A stretch of DNA of 64,000 nucleotides from Chlorella sorokiniana (taxonomy: Eukaryota > Chlorophyta > Trebouxiophyceae > Chlorellales > Chlorellaceae), in the NCBI GenBank assembly GCA_025917655.1, contig CP084609.1:2046001-2110000 (forward strand). The letters are read 5' to 3'. Below the pieces are notes generated by a model. The model saw nothing but the letters and a program-made list of their open reading frames with translations, was not told the DNA's origin and did no database searches. The position numbers were made by a program, and so were the translations under genes. Position 1 is the stretch's first letter, and each line of letters begins with the position of its first letter. Positions 55,901 through 64,000 of the stretch are shown here, piece by piece.

Positions 55901-56191
55901 CATGGGCCTGCTCATGGTCAGCCGCCTGGGCACCATGATGTGGCGCTACCAGTCGGAGAGCGGGCCGCTGCCGCCTCGGCGGAGCGCCGGCCCCAGCCGG
56001 ATGCAGGCGACGGCGGCGGCGGCGTGGCGGCGGCGGCCGGCCTTGGCCCGCCCTCCCTTGCCAGCAGCAGCAGCAGCAGCAGCAGCGCCCTGAGCAGCCT
56101 GGATGACGTGAGCAACAATGCGGTGGAGGGGCCGCGGCCGGCGCAGGGCGCGGCGTGGCGCGAGGCGGGCCCCGCGGGCAAGCGGCGCTGA
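52984..56191 (+). CDS. MATE-family efflux transporter (plant DTX/EDS5-like)
   Basis: Multi-pass antiporter exporting small organic molecules. ATG 52984 follows an in-frame stop at 52972; a spliced upstream leader is possible. Helix 1 is IFSLAVPAVLALAADPLLSM, then the MATE signature VDTIFVGQ. Next are LAALGVNSALFTFSFVVFNF, TATTPMVASSLALGDRQAAG, VGQGAFRGLQDMRTPLGITL, AINLALDTVLILGLGWGVRG and GSAMLMRTALLLGTKTLASA. Later blocks are LGVVPIAAHQVVTQLWLLSS, DSVAIAGQTLVAVQLGKGDV, AVYVFDGVITGAADFKFMAG and GVWYAMGLLMVSRLGTMMWR. The Ser-rich C-terminus ends AWREAGPAGKRR. An intron at 53734-53989 uses a GC donor (ATCAG|GCAAGC). One-base frame breaks near 53635, 54178 and 55976 fall inside GC runs. TGTAA lies at 56568. 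Confidence 0.9.
55079..55165. repeat. Two direct G-rich repeats in a MATE intron
   Basis: CTGGGGCGAAG(C/T)GGGGG(G)CTGTGGGGGC occurs at about 55078 and again at about 55135, a 57-base period. It is intronic and G-rich on the coding strand. Confidence 0.65.
55254..55350. repeat. Alternating purine-pyrimidine CA/TG/CG tract in a MATE intron
   Basis: ACACACACATGTGCA, CACACACATGTGCA and ACACACACGCACGCATGCAT blocks give nearly 100 bases of alternating purine and pyrimidine, with two short palindromes around ATGTGCA and GCATGC. Such tracts can adopt Z-DNA. It lies before the exon starting EVMAAVREVLPIAVAM. Confidence 0.65.
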
Positions 56192-56946
56192 GCAGCCCGC
56201 CGCGCGCCCAGGCCCTCGGCCCCCTCAGTTCCTCGCAACCAGCACGGCTGAGCACGAGTACTGAGGGGTAGCGTTGGCGTGCAGACGTTTTGCCAGAGCG
56301 ACCCAGGCTGCAGGCTTGCCTGTCTCCGGCCTGGCCTCATGGGCAGTCTAAGCGCCCCCTTCCCAGCGTTGTTTTCTCTTCCTAGATTTCCCCGGACTCC
56401 GCTGGACCCGCTGCAAAGTGTATTCTTAATTGTACAACATTGCTAATGTGCCTCCCTGTCCACACGCCACTCGCACGCCTGTCTCTCCCCCCCAAAACAC
56501 ACCGCCCATCGGCGACCAATTTTTTAGCCAACACCCGGTTTCATGATCGATCAGAACCCCCAACCCTTGTAACCATGGGTCCGTATGAGATGGTTGACCA
56601 TGCAGAGGCGTTCTTCAGTGTACAGCATTGCAGCCTAACTGGCGGCAGCCGATCGGTCGCCACAGCGCTGCAGCTAAAGCCTGGGCGCTCCACGATCGCT
56701 GCTTTTCGTGGCAATTGAGCTGTTGCCTGGTGAAGTATTACAAGCGATATATCAAGCTCAGAGACTGACGCCTCCGGCGGCATAGCCTCTTTCGTGCTGC
56801 AGCTTTTCAGTCTTAGACTACAGGTACGTTTTAGATGATATGATTTCACGCATTCTCAGGTGGACCGCTGCGCTTGCCCTAACTGCAGCACCCACTGCTG
56901 CTGCGCCGCCTCGCCGCCGTCGCAGGTCCACCTCGCTGCCGCCCCG
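56192..56946. other. Intergenic: MATE 3' UTR and promoter of the dioxygenase-like gene
   Basis: TGTAA at 56568-56572 is the candidate signal for the MATE gene. The AT-rich part 56400-56860 contains the promoter of the next gene. A frame from ATG 56839 (MISRILRWTAALALTAAP) looks like a signal peptide but is out of frame with the downstream protein, so it may be leader or chance. Confidence 0.45.
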
Positions 56947-58578
56947 ATGGCTCCGCCGGCCAAGAAGCGGCGCGGCGCCGCTGCTGGGCCGGACGACGGC
57001 GTCGTCTCCCGCGCGGTGGCCTGGCTGGAGTCCTACCCGAAGGTGTCCCGCTGGGCGGCGCGGTACGACCTGCTGCGCCTGATCGACGGCGGCGGCGGCA
57101 TCGTGCGCCTGGACAGCTTCCTGCCCGGCTTCGTGGCGGAGGGCGCGCTGCGCATGCTGGAGGGCCTACCCCTGGGCGCTGGAATGATACGGCCGCTGAG
57201 GAGGACTATACGGTGGGTTGCGGGGTGGGGAGCACTGCCGAGAGGGTGTTGTGATTGGGGGGGCCCAGTGATGCGGCAACACCCAACGCTGCAATGAGTG
57301 CAGCAGGGCACACAGCTGGGGTCCTAGCCATGCCAGGCAATCCCCTGATCCACGCCGTACTCTGAGTGCGCTCTTCCTTGCCTGCCGCCGCCCGCCGACC
57401 CCTGCCGCCGCAGCACAACAACATCGCCCACCGCTTCTGGAGCGTCAAGGCCGGCCCGCCCGGCGGCGGCGCCGGCGGCAGCCCGCTGGCCGCGCTGCTG
57501 CGCATCTTCTCGCTGCTGCTGCCGGAGCACTACGATGCGTTCAGTGCGGCGCGGTACGAGCGGGACCACCACATCGCCCCCACGACGACCGAGCCTACAC
57601 CCAAGTGCGGCTGGACGGCGGTGAGGCTGGTCATCTGCTTTCATTACATCACGGGGTCTCTTTGCGGTCCCCCCGGAAAACAAAACACACACACATGAAC
57701 CCAATCCATGTTTGCAACCGCTGTGGCTGCGCCAGACATTGTGGGCTCGCCCTGACGTGGCATCCGCGTGCGCTGCAGGCGAGGTGATCACGTGCAGCCG
57801 CGACGTCACGTGCGTGCTGCACCTGTGCAAGGGCTGGAGCGAGGGCATGGGGGCGCCTTTGTGGACCTGGAGGCCCCGCAAGCAGCGGCGGCGGTCCCGC
57901 ACGCAGCGGCAGCGGCCCCGCACGCAGCAGGCGCTACGCCGGCGGAGAATGGCGGCCTCCTCCGCGGCCGCGTGTACGTGCCGCGCTTCAACTCAGCCAT
58001 CTTCTTCAGGGTGCCGCGGTACCACGCGGTGACGCCGCTCAGCACCGACCGGCCGCGGTGGGTCACCTGGCTGCGCCGAGCGCTGCGCATGCCGCCCGCC
58101 GCCGCTGGCCATGCCCCACCCCCAAGCCCTCCTGCTTGCATTGCTTTGCTATCGTTGTTATGAAAACAAGTACCCCACTGACTCTCGTTGGTTTCAAGGT
58201 CGATTTTTGACCTCTTTAATGCTGGTCTGCCTCAACAAGGGTCACTTTGCTCGCCCCACCAGCTGCAGGTACTCTATCTTCGGCTGGTGGCTGGTCCCCG
58301 GCAAGCTCTACGACCTGTACACAGGCGACAACGCAGAGGAGCAGCGGAAGCTGGCGGCCGCCACAGCCGCGGCAGCATCTGCGACTGCAGATGGGCAACG
58401 GGAAGAGCAGCAGCCCGCGGCGGCCATGGCCACTGGGCCGCCGGCCAGCAGCGGCGGCATCGCACCGCGCACCGCTGCAGTGGTTGAGCTGGAGCCGGAA
58501 GAGGCGGCGGCGCGGTGCAAGCTGGCTCGCAGGCTGCTCGGGGATCAGCGGGCGCCGCGGGGCAGCAGGATGCAATGA
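56947..58578 (+). CDS. 2-oxoglutarate/Fe(II) dioxygenase-like protein (prolyl 4-hydroxylase fold)
   Basis: ATG 56947 gives MAPPAKKRRGAAAGPDDGVV, with a basic PAKKRR that could be a nuclear signal. Then come RLIDGGGGIVRLDSFLPGFV, ALRMLEGLPLGAG and NNIAHRFWSVKAG, with LLRIFSLLLPEHYDAFSAAR. The catalytic part reads APHDDRAYTQVRLDG (HxD iron ligands), ITCSRDVTCVLHLCKGWSEG, GGAFVDLEA, FNSAIFFRVPRYHAVTPLST (distal His) and DRPRYSIFGWWLVPGKLYDL (Arg for 2-oxoglutarate). The order HxD, H, R matches the fold. The Ala-rich tail ends QRAPRGSRMQ, stop 58576-58578. The HDD block needs one more C near 57580. The intron 58060-58268 joins RPR|YSIFGWW in phase. The substrate is unknown. TGTAA lies at 58619. 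Confidence 0.7.
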
Positions 58579-58618
58579 TGCCGTCGCAGCTTGCAGCACT
58601 GGTGGCACTCCTTGCGAC

Positions 58619-58644
58619 TGTAACTGCAGGTGACTTTCATTACA
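58619..58644. terminator. Facing TGTAA polyadenylation signals of convergent genes
   Basis: TGTAA on + at 58619-58623 serves the dioxygenase-like gene. TGTAA on - (TTACA at 58640-58644) serves the S1-domain gene, whose stop is at 58722. The signals are 16 bases apart, so the two mRNAs should overlap at their ends. Confidence 0.65.
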
Positions 58645-58721
58645 GTGGCAAATCACAGATCATGTCACACGCTGGAAGCTGTAGCAAAGATGCAGCAGCC
58701 CTGTCCGCCTGGCCACGCCCG

Positions 58722-61700
58722 TCAATCGCTGCCGCTGCCGCTGCTGCTGTCGCTGCCGCTGCTGCGCCTGCTGCGCTTCTCCTTCCGGTGCTTGCTCCGC
58801 TTCTCCTTCTTGCTTTTCTTCTCCTTCCTCCCCTTCTTTTCCTTCTTGTGCTTCTTTCTCTTCTCCCTCCTCGCCTGCAGCCGTAGCGTGAGGAAGGTGG
58901 AACGTTTCCCCGGAAGGGCAGCCTGCGGTTGAGCAGGGGCAGGGCACTGGGCGCGCAGGGCAGCAGGGGATGCAGAGCGCTGCGCCCTGCCTGGGGGCCT
59001 GCCTCAACAATGGCCAGGGCTTGTTCAATGGAGGTGATCTTGAACGGCGCATCGCCGCCGCCGCCGCTGCCCGGGGCTGCAGGCGCGCCGCCGCCCCCGT
59101 CATCCACGCCGGCAGCACGGCGCCGCCGCCGCGGCCGCGTGGCGGCAGCGGCGCCAGGTTGGCGCCGCTGGCGGCGCCGGGCGGCGGCGCGCCGCGGCCG
59201 GGGGCGGCCGGGCGGGGCCCCCTGCCGCCGCGCTCGCCGTCGTCGGAGTCGGCGGCCAGGATGTCGTACTGCTGGGCCCCCGCTCCGTACTGCACCACGT
59301 CCGCCTTCAGGTGGCCCCAGTCCACCGCGCCATCCTGTGCCACACCCGCCGAGGACCCAATGGGCTGCTGTCCCTGCAGGCACGGGGGGCTGGAGAGTGT
59401 GTGTGAGGTGTGTGGGCTGGGGGCTGCGACCAGCCCAGCATCGTGTACCCTGAGCGTGGGCCACCAGGCAAGCGGCGGGTATCGCCGCCATCAGCGGCGG
59501 CGCCCATCCTGGGGGCGTGTGCAGAGTGTGAGGGCCCCAGGCTCTTGATGAGGTGGGCTGGCTCGTGCCTGGCCGCCGCCGCCGCCGCCGTCGCCGCGCG
59601 GGCGGTACTTGCTGTTGGCGGGGTCCAGGTCGGTGCCATCGCTCTGGCTGACGTGCTTGATGGAGCAGCCAATCTGCGGCGCACACGCAGCCGCCACCGC
59701 AATCAGCACCAAACGGTCGACAGGTCTGCCACGCCCCAGCCGGCCTGCCGGCGCCAAGCCTCCGGCTGGCTGGCATCAGCAGGGGCGGCGCGTGCGTGCG
59801 GCGAGCAGCGGCTGAGCACCGCGGCGGCTGCCGGCTGCAGCAGGGCTGCCGGCCGCAGCAGCCCCCACACACCCACCCAACAACCCTCACCACCACCACC
59901 ACCACCAACCCTTTGTGCCCCGCCCCCTCCCTCCCCAATCCCCCAGCACACCTTGGGGCCGCGGTCGTCGGCGGTGATGTCCACCACCTTGACAAACACT
60001 GCGGCATGGTCGGCACAGAACTGCTGGGGCGTGCACATGTTCATGACGAGCCGGTGCACAGCGACAGCCGCTGCTGCGGGCTCGGAGGGGAGGGGAGGAC
60101 GAGGCGAACGCGGAGAGAGGGAGGCTATGGGGGACCGCGGCGCTTACTGGGGCTGCCCGGCTTCACAGCGGCTGCACACGGTGCGCGCCGCGCGCCGATA
60201 CCGACGTCGAAGCTGCTGGGGCGGCGGCAGCAGCAGCAGCGCTGGCGGCAGCGCCAGCAGCAGGGCCCACCTGGGTCTCCCACCGACAGAATCTCGGAGA
60301 TCTCCTTCACCTTCACGTCGTCCGGGTCCTCTCGAGAGAAGCTCAGGTGGTCGCTGATCTGCGCAGCAGCGGCGGCAGCACGAAGGGCAGAAGCCAGGGG
60401 GTCGGGCGATGGAGGGGACGGAGGCAAAGGCGTGCCGCCGCATGGAACCAGCGGGCCGGGTGCTGCACCGAGACCCCGCAGGCTGTCGGCCGACTGCCGG
60501 AGGACCTCAAAGCGGCTGCCCAACGCCCAGCAGTACCCAACAAGTCGAGGCAATCAACTGACTATTTGAATAAAAAGTAAAGGGAACAAGGGAGAAAGAA
60601 AGAAGGAAGGGGAGGAGGCCCCACCTGGGAGAAGTGCACCAGCCCGTACTTGCGGTACCCATCCAGCTTGACAAACACGCCAAACGGCCGCACCTGCTGC
60701 ACCGCTGCAGGGACAGGAAGGGGGCGGAGAGGGAGGCATCAATGCAAGGTCGGCGATTGACTTCCCATCAGGGATGCAGGCAGGGCGTTTGGGGGCGACA
60801 GGGCAAGCCGGCCCCCCACACAGCAGACCCAAACCACACCGCCAGTATTCAATGCAACTGTGTCAAAAGAGCACAGAGCGACTCTCACCAGCGCGGTGGA
60901 TGGAGTAAAGCTCGGGCGATTCGTCGCTGTCGCGACCGCCGCCGCCGCCGCCGGGGCCGCCCGGCCCTCCGCCGCGTCCTGCAGTGGCGGGAGACAGCAG
61001 GGGCTGAGCTGGCAAATCCGAACTCCGTGTGACCTGAACCCCACGTCCGACACATGCCCGCAGCCTGCAACGCTGCGGACAGGCTCGCCAGCGGCATGCA
61101 GCCATGCGGGGCGGCCCAGAGCGGCCGCTGCTGTGCTGCAGCGCGGCACACGCCGCTGCCCCACCGCCCGGCAGCACCCATGCCACCGATTAATGCGGCC
61201 TGAAACGCAGCAGACGGGTGGGTTGACGGACAGGGGAGCAGGTCTGACCTGCTGCCGCCAGCGCATTGTCTGGATCCAGGTCCCGCCCATCCTCTTGGCT
61301 GACAGCCCGCATGGAGGCGGCCACCTTGATGCCCTGGGGGCCGGGCCCCTCCTGCCTCACCTCCAGCACCTTGATCCACACCTGGCTCGTTTTAGGGGGT
61401 GGGGGTGGGGAGGAGGGGGCAGGGTGCGGGTGGTAGAGGTATGGGTGGGGCGCATGGTAGAACTTGTGGCAGAGTTGCAGCAGCAGCCGGTCAAACCAGC
61501 AAGCTTCGCAGAGCAGGGGCTGCTGGGCTGAGATGCGACAGATGTGGCTAGCATGCGGCGGGGTTGCCCCGCAGGCAACCTATTCCTCCTCCAGCAGCCC
61601 CTCCTCTTGCGGGCACTGAGGGCATTCCGTCCCCCCTTGCCTGCTCGCCGCGCGGCACGAAAAACTCCAGCGCCTTGACCTTCATCTCGTCGTCGTCCTC

Positions 61701-62680
61701 CCGCCCAAAGCGGACGTCATCGGACACCTGCGGCGGGCAGAGAGGGTGGGAGTTCCTTTCAACTGCTGGACGCGGCAGAGGCAGGGGCGGGCGGCTGGCT
61801 CGCCGAGGTGCCGACGCGCAGCCCATGCAGGCGGCGGCCTGTGGTTGCACAGATCACGGGCTGCTGAAGCAGCCGGCAGAAACTAAAAACCCAGTGTAGC
61901 ATGCCAAGCTCCCTGCGCAAGCAGTGTGAAAGGTCTGTGGCGCTGCGCACCTGCGTGTGGTGCACCAGCGCCTGCTTGCGGTAGCCCGGCAGCTCCACAA
62001 AGGCGCCAAAGGGGCGCACAGACACGACGCGGGCGCGGTGGATGGAGCCCACATCGGGGGCAGGTCTGGCAGCGGTGGGGGGGGCGGGAGAGTGGTTACA
62101 GCAGGCGTGAGAGCAGTGTGGCAATGTGGAGAGGCGCCCGGCACGCAGCAGCTGCACACAAGGAGCTGCGGGGGAGGTGCATCAGGGCGGGAAAGGGGGA
62201 GGGAGAGGGAGGGCAAAGCTCACCAGACGGCGGCGGCCCCCGAGGGTCTTGCCCAGCCGGCTCCCACCGCGGCCTGCCACGAGGCGGCGGCGACCTGCTG
62301 CCCGCCCGCCTGCGGCCCGGTGGCGACACGCTGCTGCTGCGGCGGCCGCCGTGGCCCCTCCGTGGCGGCGACAGGTTGCGCCGCGGCGGCGACCGCTCCC
62401 TGGTGCCTGCCGCAGGGAAGGCCTCATTAAAGCGCATGTGGCTATTACTCAAGGCTTTGGACAGCACTCGCAGCATGCTGCACGATCTCTGCCCCTACCT
62501 CTGGCGTAGCGCTCCCTGCTCCTGCTGCGGCTGGGAGCGGCGGCGGCGCCGGTGCTCGTCGCGTTCCCTGCTGTCGCGCCTCCTCCTGTCCCGGGGGCTC
62601 CGGCCATCGCCTGATCGGCCTCTTCTCCTCTCTCTGCTTCTGCTGCGGCTCCTGCTTCTGCCATCCCAGCGGTCTGCCAT
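58722..62680 (-). CDS. Nuclear-type RNA-binding protein with two PNO40/ZCCHC17-like S1 units
   Basis: ATG 62680 gives MADRWDGRSRSRSRSRERRR, an Arg/Ser domain, then GTRERSPPRRNLSPPRRG and more SP/RS repeats. S1 unit 1 is VGSIHRARVVSVRPFGAFVE and LPGYRKQALVHHTQ (about 62060-61950), then VSDDVRFGREDDDEMKVKAL. Its C-terminal strand block is GIKVAASMRAVSQEDGRDLD-PDN (about 61330). S1 unit 2 is VQQVRPFGVFVKLDGYRKYG-LVHFSQ (about 60700-60630), then ISDHLSFSREDPDDVKVKEI and IGCSIKHVSQSDGTDLDPAN (about 59650). Human PNO40 has one such unit, with SLSMKVVNQGTGKDLDPNN. After an Arg/Gly/Pro linker come ITSIEQALAIVEAGPQ and a Lys-rich tail KRKKHKKEKKGRKEKKSKKE, ending SSSGSGSD, stop 58722. A nucleolar or splicing-related role is likely but inferred. 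Confidence 0.8.
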
Positions 62681-63120
62681 CACCCCTGCGCTCACGGCGG
62701 CTGATCAGGGCGCGACAAGAGCGGGTTTCCAGGAAAAGTTAGGAACTTCTGTGTATCGGATTTGTAAAACATCGCACTGTCCCCTTTCCACCTCCCAACC
62801 CACCCCTTGCCGCCAGTGCCGCCTGCCGCCAGGTGCCCTATCCCACTCAACCTTTCACTGGGCGTGACTTGCCCTTGATTACGTTTCTGTGCGAACTCCA
62901 CGGTTCAAGGAGGCTCATTACGATCCACCTAGCCTTCAAGAACCGTTAATGTGGACTCCCTTGTTCATGCTGTTGCGGTCCGTCACCGCTCGGCGGGCAA
63001 AGCATACCTTGGCCTCTGGCTCTCGAGGTTTGAAGGACTCGAGTTGTTCAACATTGAACCCACATTTCAACCTGCAATGTCGTTGTTCTGATTTTCAGTC
63101 CCAAGACTGATCAAGTTGCC
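62681..63120. promoter_or_regulatory. Divergent promoter region at the right end
   Basis: These 440 bases lie between the S1-domain gene (-) and the gene starting at 63121 (+). The stretch 62870-63110 is clearly AT-richer. No gene was seen. Confidence 0.5.
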
Positions 63121-64000
63121 ATGGCAGGGGTACAGGACGGCAGCTCTGCCTTGATCGAGCGGCTGCTCGATGTTGATGACGCGAACGAACAGGCGAGGGC
63201 CCGGCTATCGCAACGACCCCGCCCCGCTAAACTTACTGCCTGACCGAAGGCCTGTGCGTGACGCAGGGCGCACTTACATCGACCGCATTGCAAGAGTACC
63301 TGACCAAAGTGGATGTGCGCCGCGAGGAGGTGGGGTATCAGCAGCGGGCGCCGGGCGGGCGCCGCTGATTGCTGCTCGAGCGCCGCGCGGCCAGCAGCAC
63401 ACCAGCCTGCACGGTTTGCGTGCTGCAGGTTCTGCTGGCACTGTATGCCACCGTGGCGGAGCGCATGGGTGCCGAGGCGCAAGGCGACGAGGCGGGTGCA
63501 GGCGGTGGCGCCTCCAGCCGCCAGCTGGACCTCGCAGCCCTAGAGGAGGAGACTGCGTTGAGCTCTGCGCTCGCCCAGCTGGCAGACGAGCAGCATGGGG
63601 CTCTGGCAGCCGAGGACCCCGCCCTGGCGCAGCTGGCGCAGCTGGCGGCGCAGCACGCGGCGGTGGCGGCGGCCATGCGCGCGGCCGCCGAGGCGGCAGA
63701 GGCGGTGCGGGTGTCGGCGGAGCTGCACCAGCGGCTGCTGGATTTCGATGCGGCAGCGGCGGCCGGAAGCTACACGGAAGCTGCATGGATCGCGCTGGAG
63801 CTGCAAAAGGCGGCGGCGGCGGTGCCCGGCGCTGCCGACACCGCGGCGGCGGTTGAAGCGCGGGTGCAGCCGCTGCAGGACCACCTGCTGACCACCATCT
63901 ACGGCTGCTGCACCATCGACCCAAACAGCCGCATGCCAGTGCTCATCCCAGCCGCGGCGGCAGAGCAAGGGCAGGCGGGGGCGGGCGGCGGCGGCGGCGG
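63121..64000 (+). CDS. 5' part of an Ala-rich coiled-coil protein, possibly ZW10/Dsl1-like; runs off right edge
   Basis: Exon 1 63121-63192 reads MAGVQDGSSALIERLLDVDD-ANEQ. Exon 2 63267-63329 reads GALTSTALQEYLTKVDVRRE-E. Exon 3 from 63429 reads VLLALYATVAERMGAEAQ. The first intron uses a GC donor (CAG|GCGAGG), the second GT. All joints are phase 0. The remainder is helical: DLAALEEETALSSALAQLAD, LAQLAAQHAAVAAAMRAAAE, LHQRLLDFDAAAAAGSYTEA, WIALELQKAAAAV and VQPLQDHLLTTIYGCCTIDP. This layout, an N-terminal coil followed by a helical solenoid, resembles ZW10 and other tethering-complex subunits, but no diagnostic motif is visible. The reading frame is open to the window end. Confidence 0.6.

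Noticed and set aside
56839-56946. Signal-peptide-like frame MISRILRWTAALALTAAP
   Set aside because: It is out of frame with the downstream dioxygenase-like protein and not supported by a splice site that would join it.

Overview
The window is nuclear DNA from a green alga, most likely a Chlorella-like trebouxiophyte (the lineage is inferred). It is GC-rich. Nearly every gene is split by short GT-AG introns. TGTAA sits in the expected 3' position behind most genes, which is the chlorophyte polyadenylation signal. The proteins (plastid L15 with a transit peptide, Paf1-complex RTF1, M18 aminopeptidase, an SGR2-like DDHD lipase, an LUL-type RING ligase) are plant or algal in character. I saw no tRNA, rRNA, CRISPR array, transposase, reverse transcriptase or LTR.

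Layout. 1-10760 (-): SNF2 translocase with an embedded RING and an N-terminal SUMO-interacting motif, running off the left edge. 11198-11790 (+): Tctex-type dynein light chain. 12006-13158 (-): plastid ribosomal protein L15. 13468-16202 (+): LUL/MGRN1-type RING ligase. 16645-21241 (+): aspartyl aminopeptidase. 21545-22075: inverted copy of a dispersed repeat carrying a small two-exon gene. 22761-24423 (+): BTB protein. 24548-28086 (-): alpha/beta hydrolase with two ubiquitin-interacting motifs. 28469-33396 (+): RTF1. 33875-35170 (+): unknown gene running into a decayed copy of RTF1 3' exons. 35368-36529 (-): ribosomal protein S26. 37005-39829 (-): ADAL-type deaminase. 40022-45881 (+): DDHD phospholipase. 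46343-50050: tandem 1.5 kb duplication carrying two more copies of the small-gene family plus membrane-protein exons. 50743-52154 (-): putative secreted unknown. 52984-56191 (+): MATE transporter. 56947-58578 (+): 2-oxoglutarate dioxygenase-like protein. 58722-62680 (-): nuclear-type protein with two PNO40-like S1 units. 63121-64000 (+): 5' part of a coiled-coil protein running off the right edge.

The genes are not an operon or cluster; they are independent housekeeping genes. The arrangement is compact: head-to-head pairs share promoters of about 190-440 bp, and two tail-to-tail pairs have polyadenylation signals less than 30 bp apart. Three features run across the whole window. Several introns use GC instead of GT at the donor with phase-consistent splicing. 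Many conserved exons appear to lack exactly one G or C in a GC-rich run, which suggests consensus errors in the assembly rather than a dozen broken essential genes. A family of about 70-residue proteins that I do not recognise occurs three times and is the best candidate here for something undescribed.
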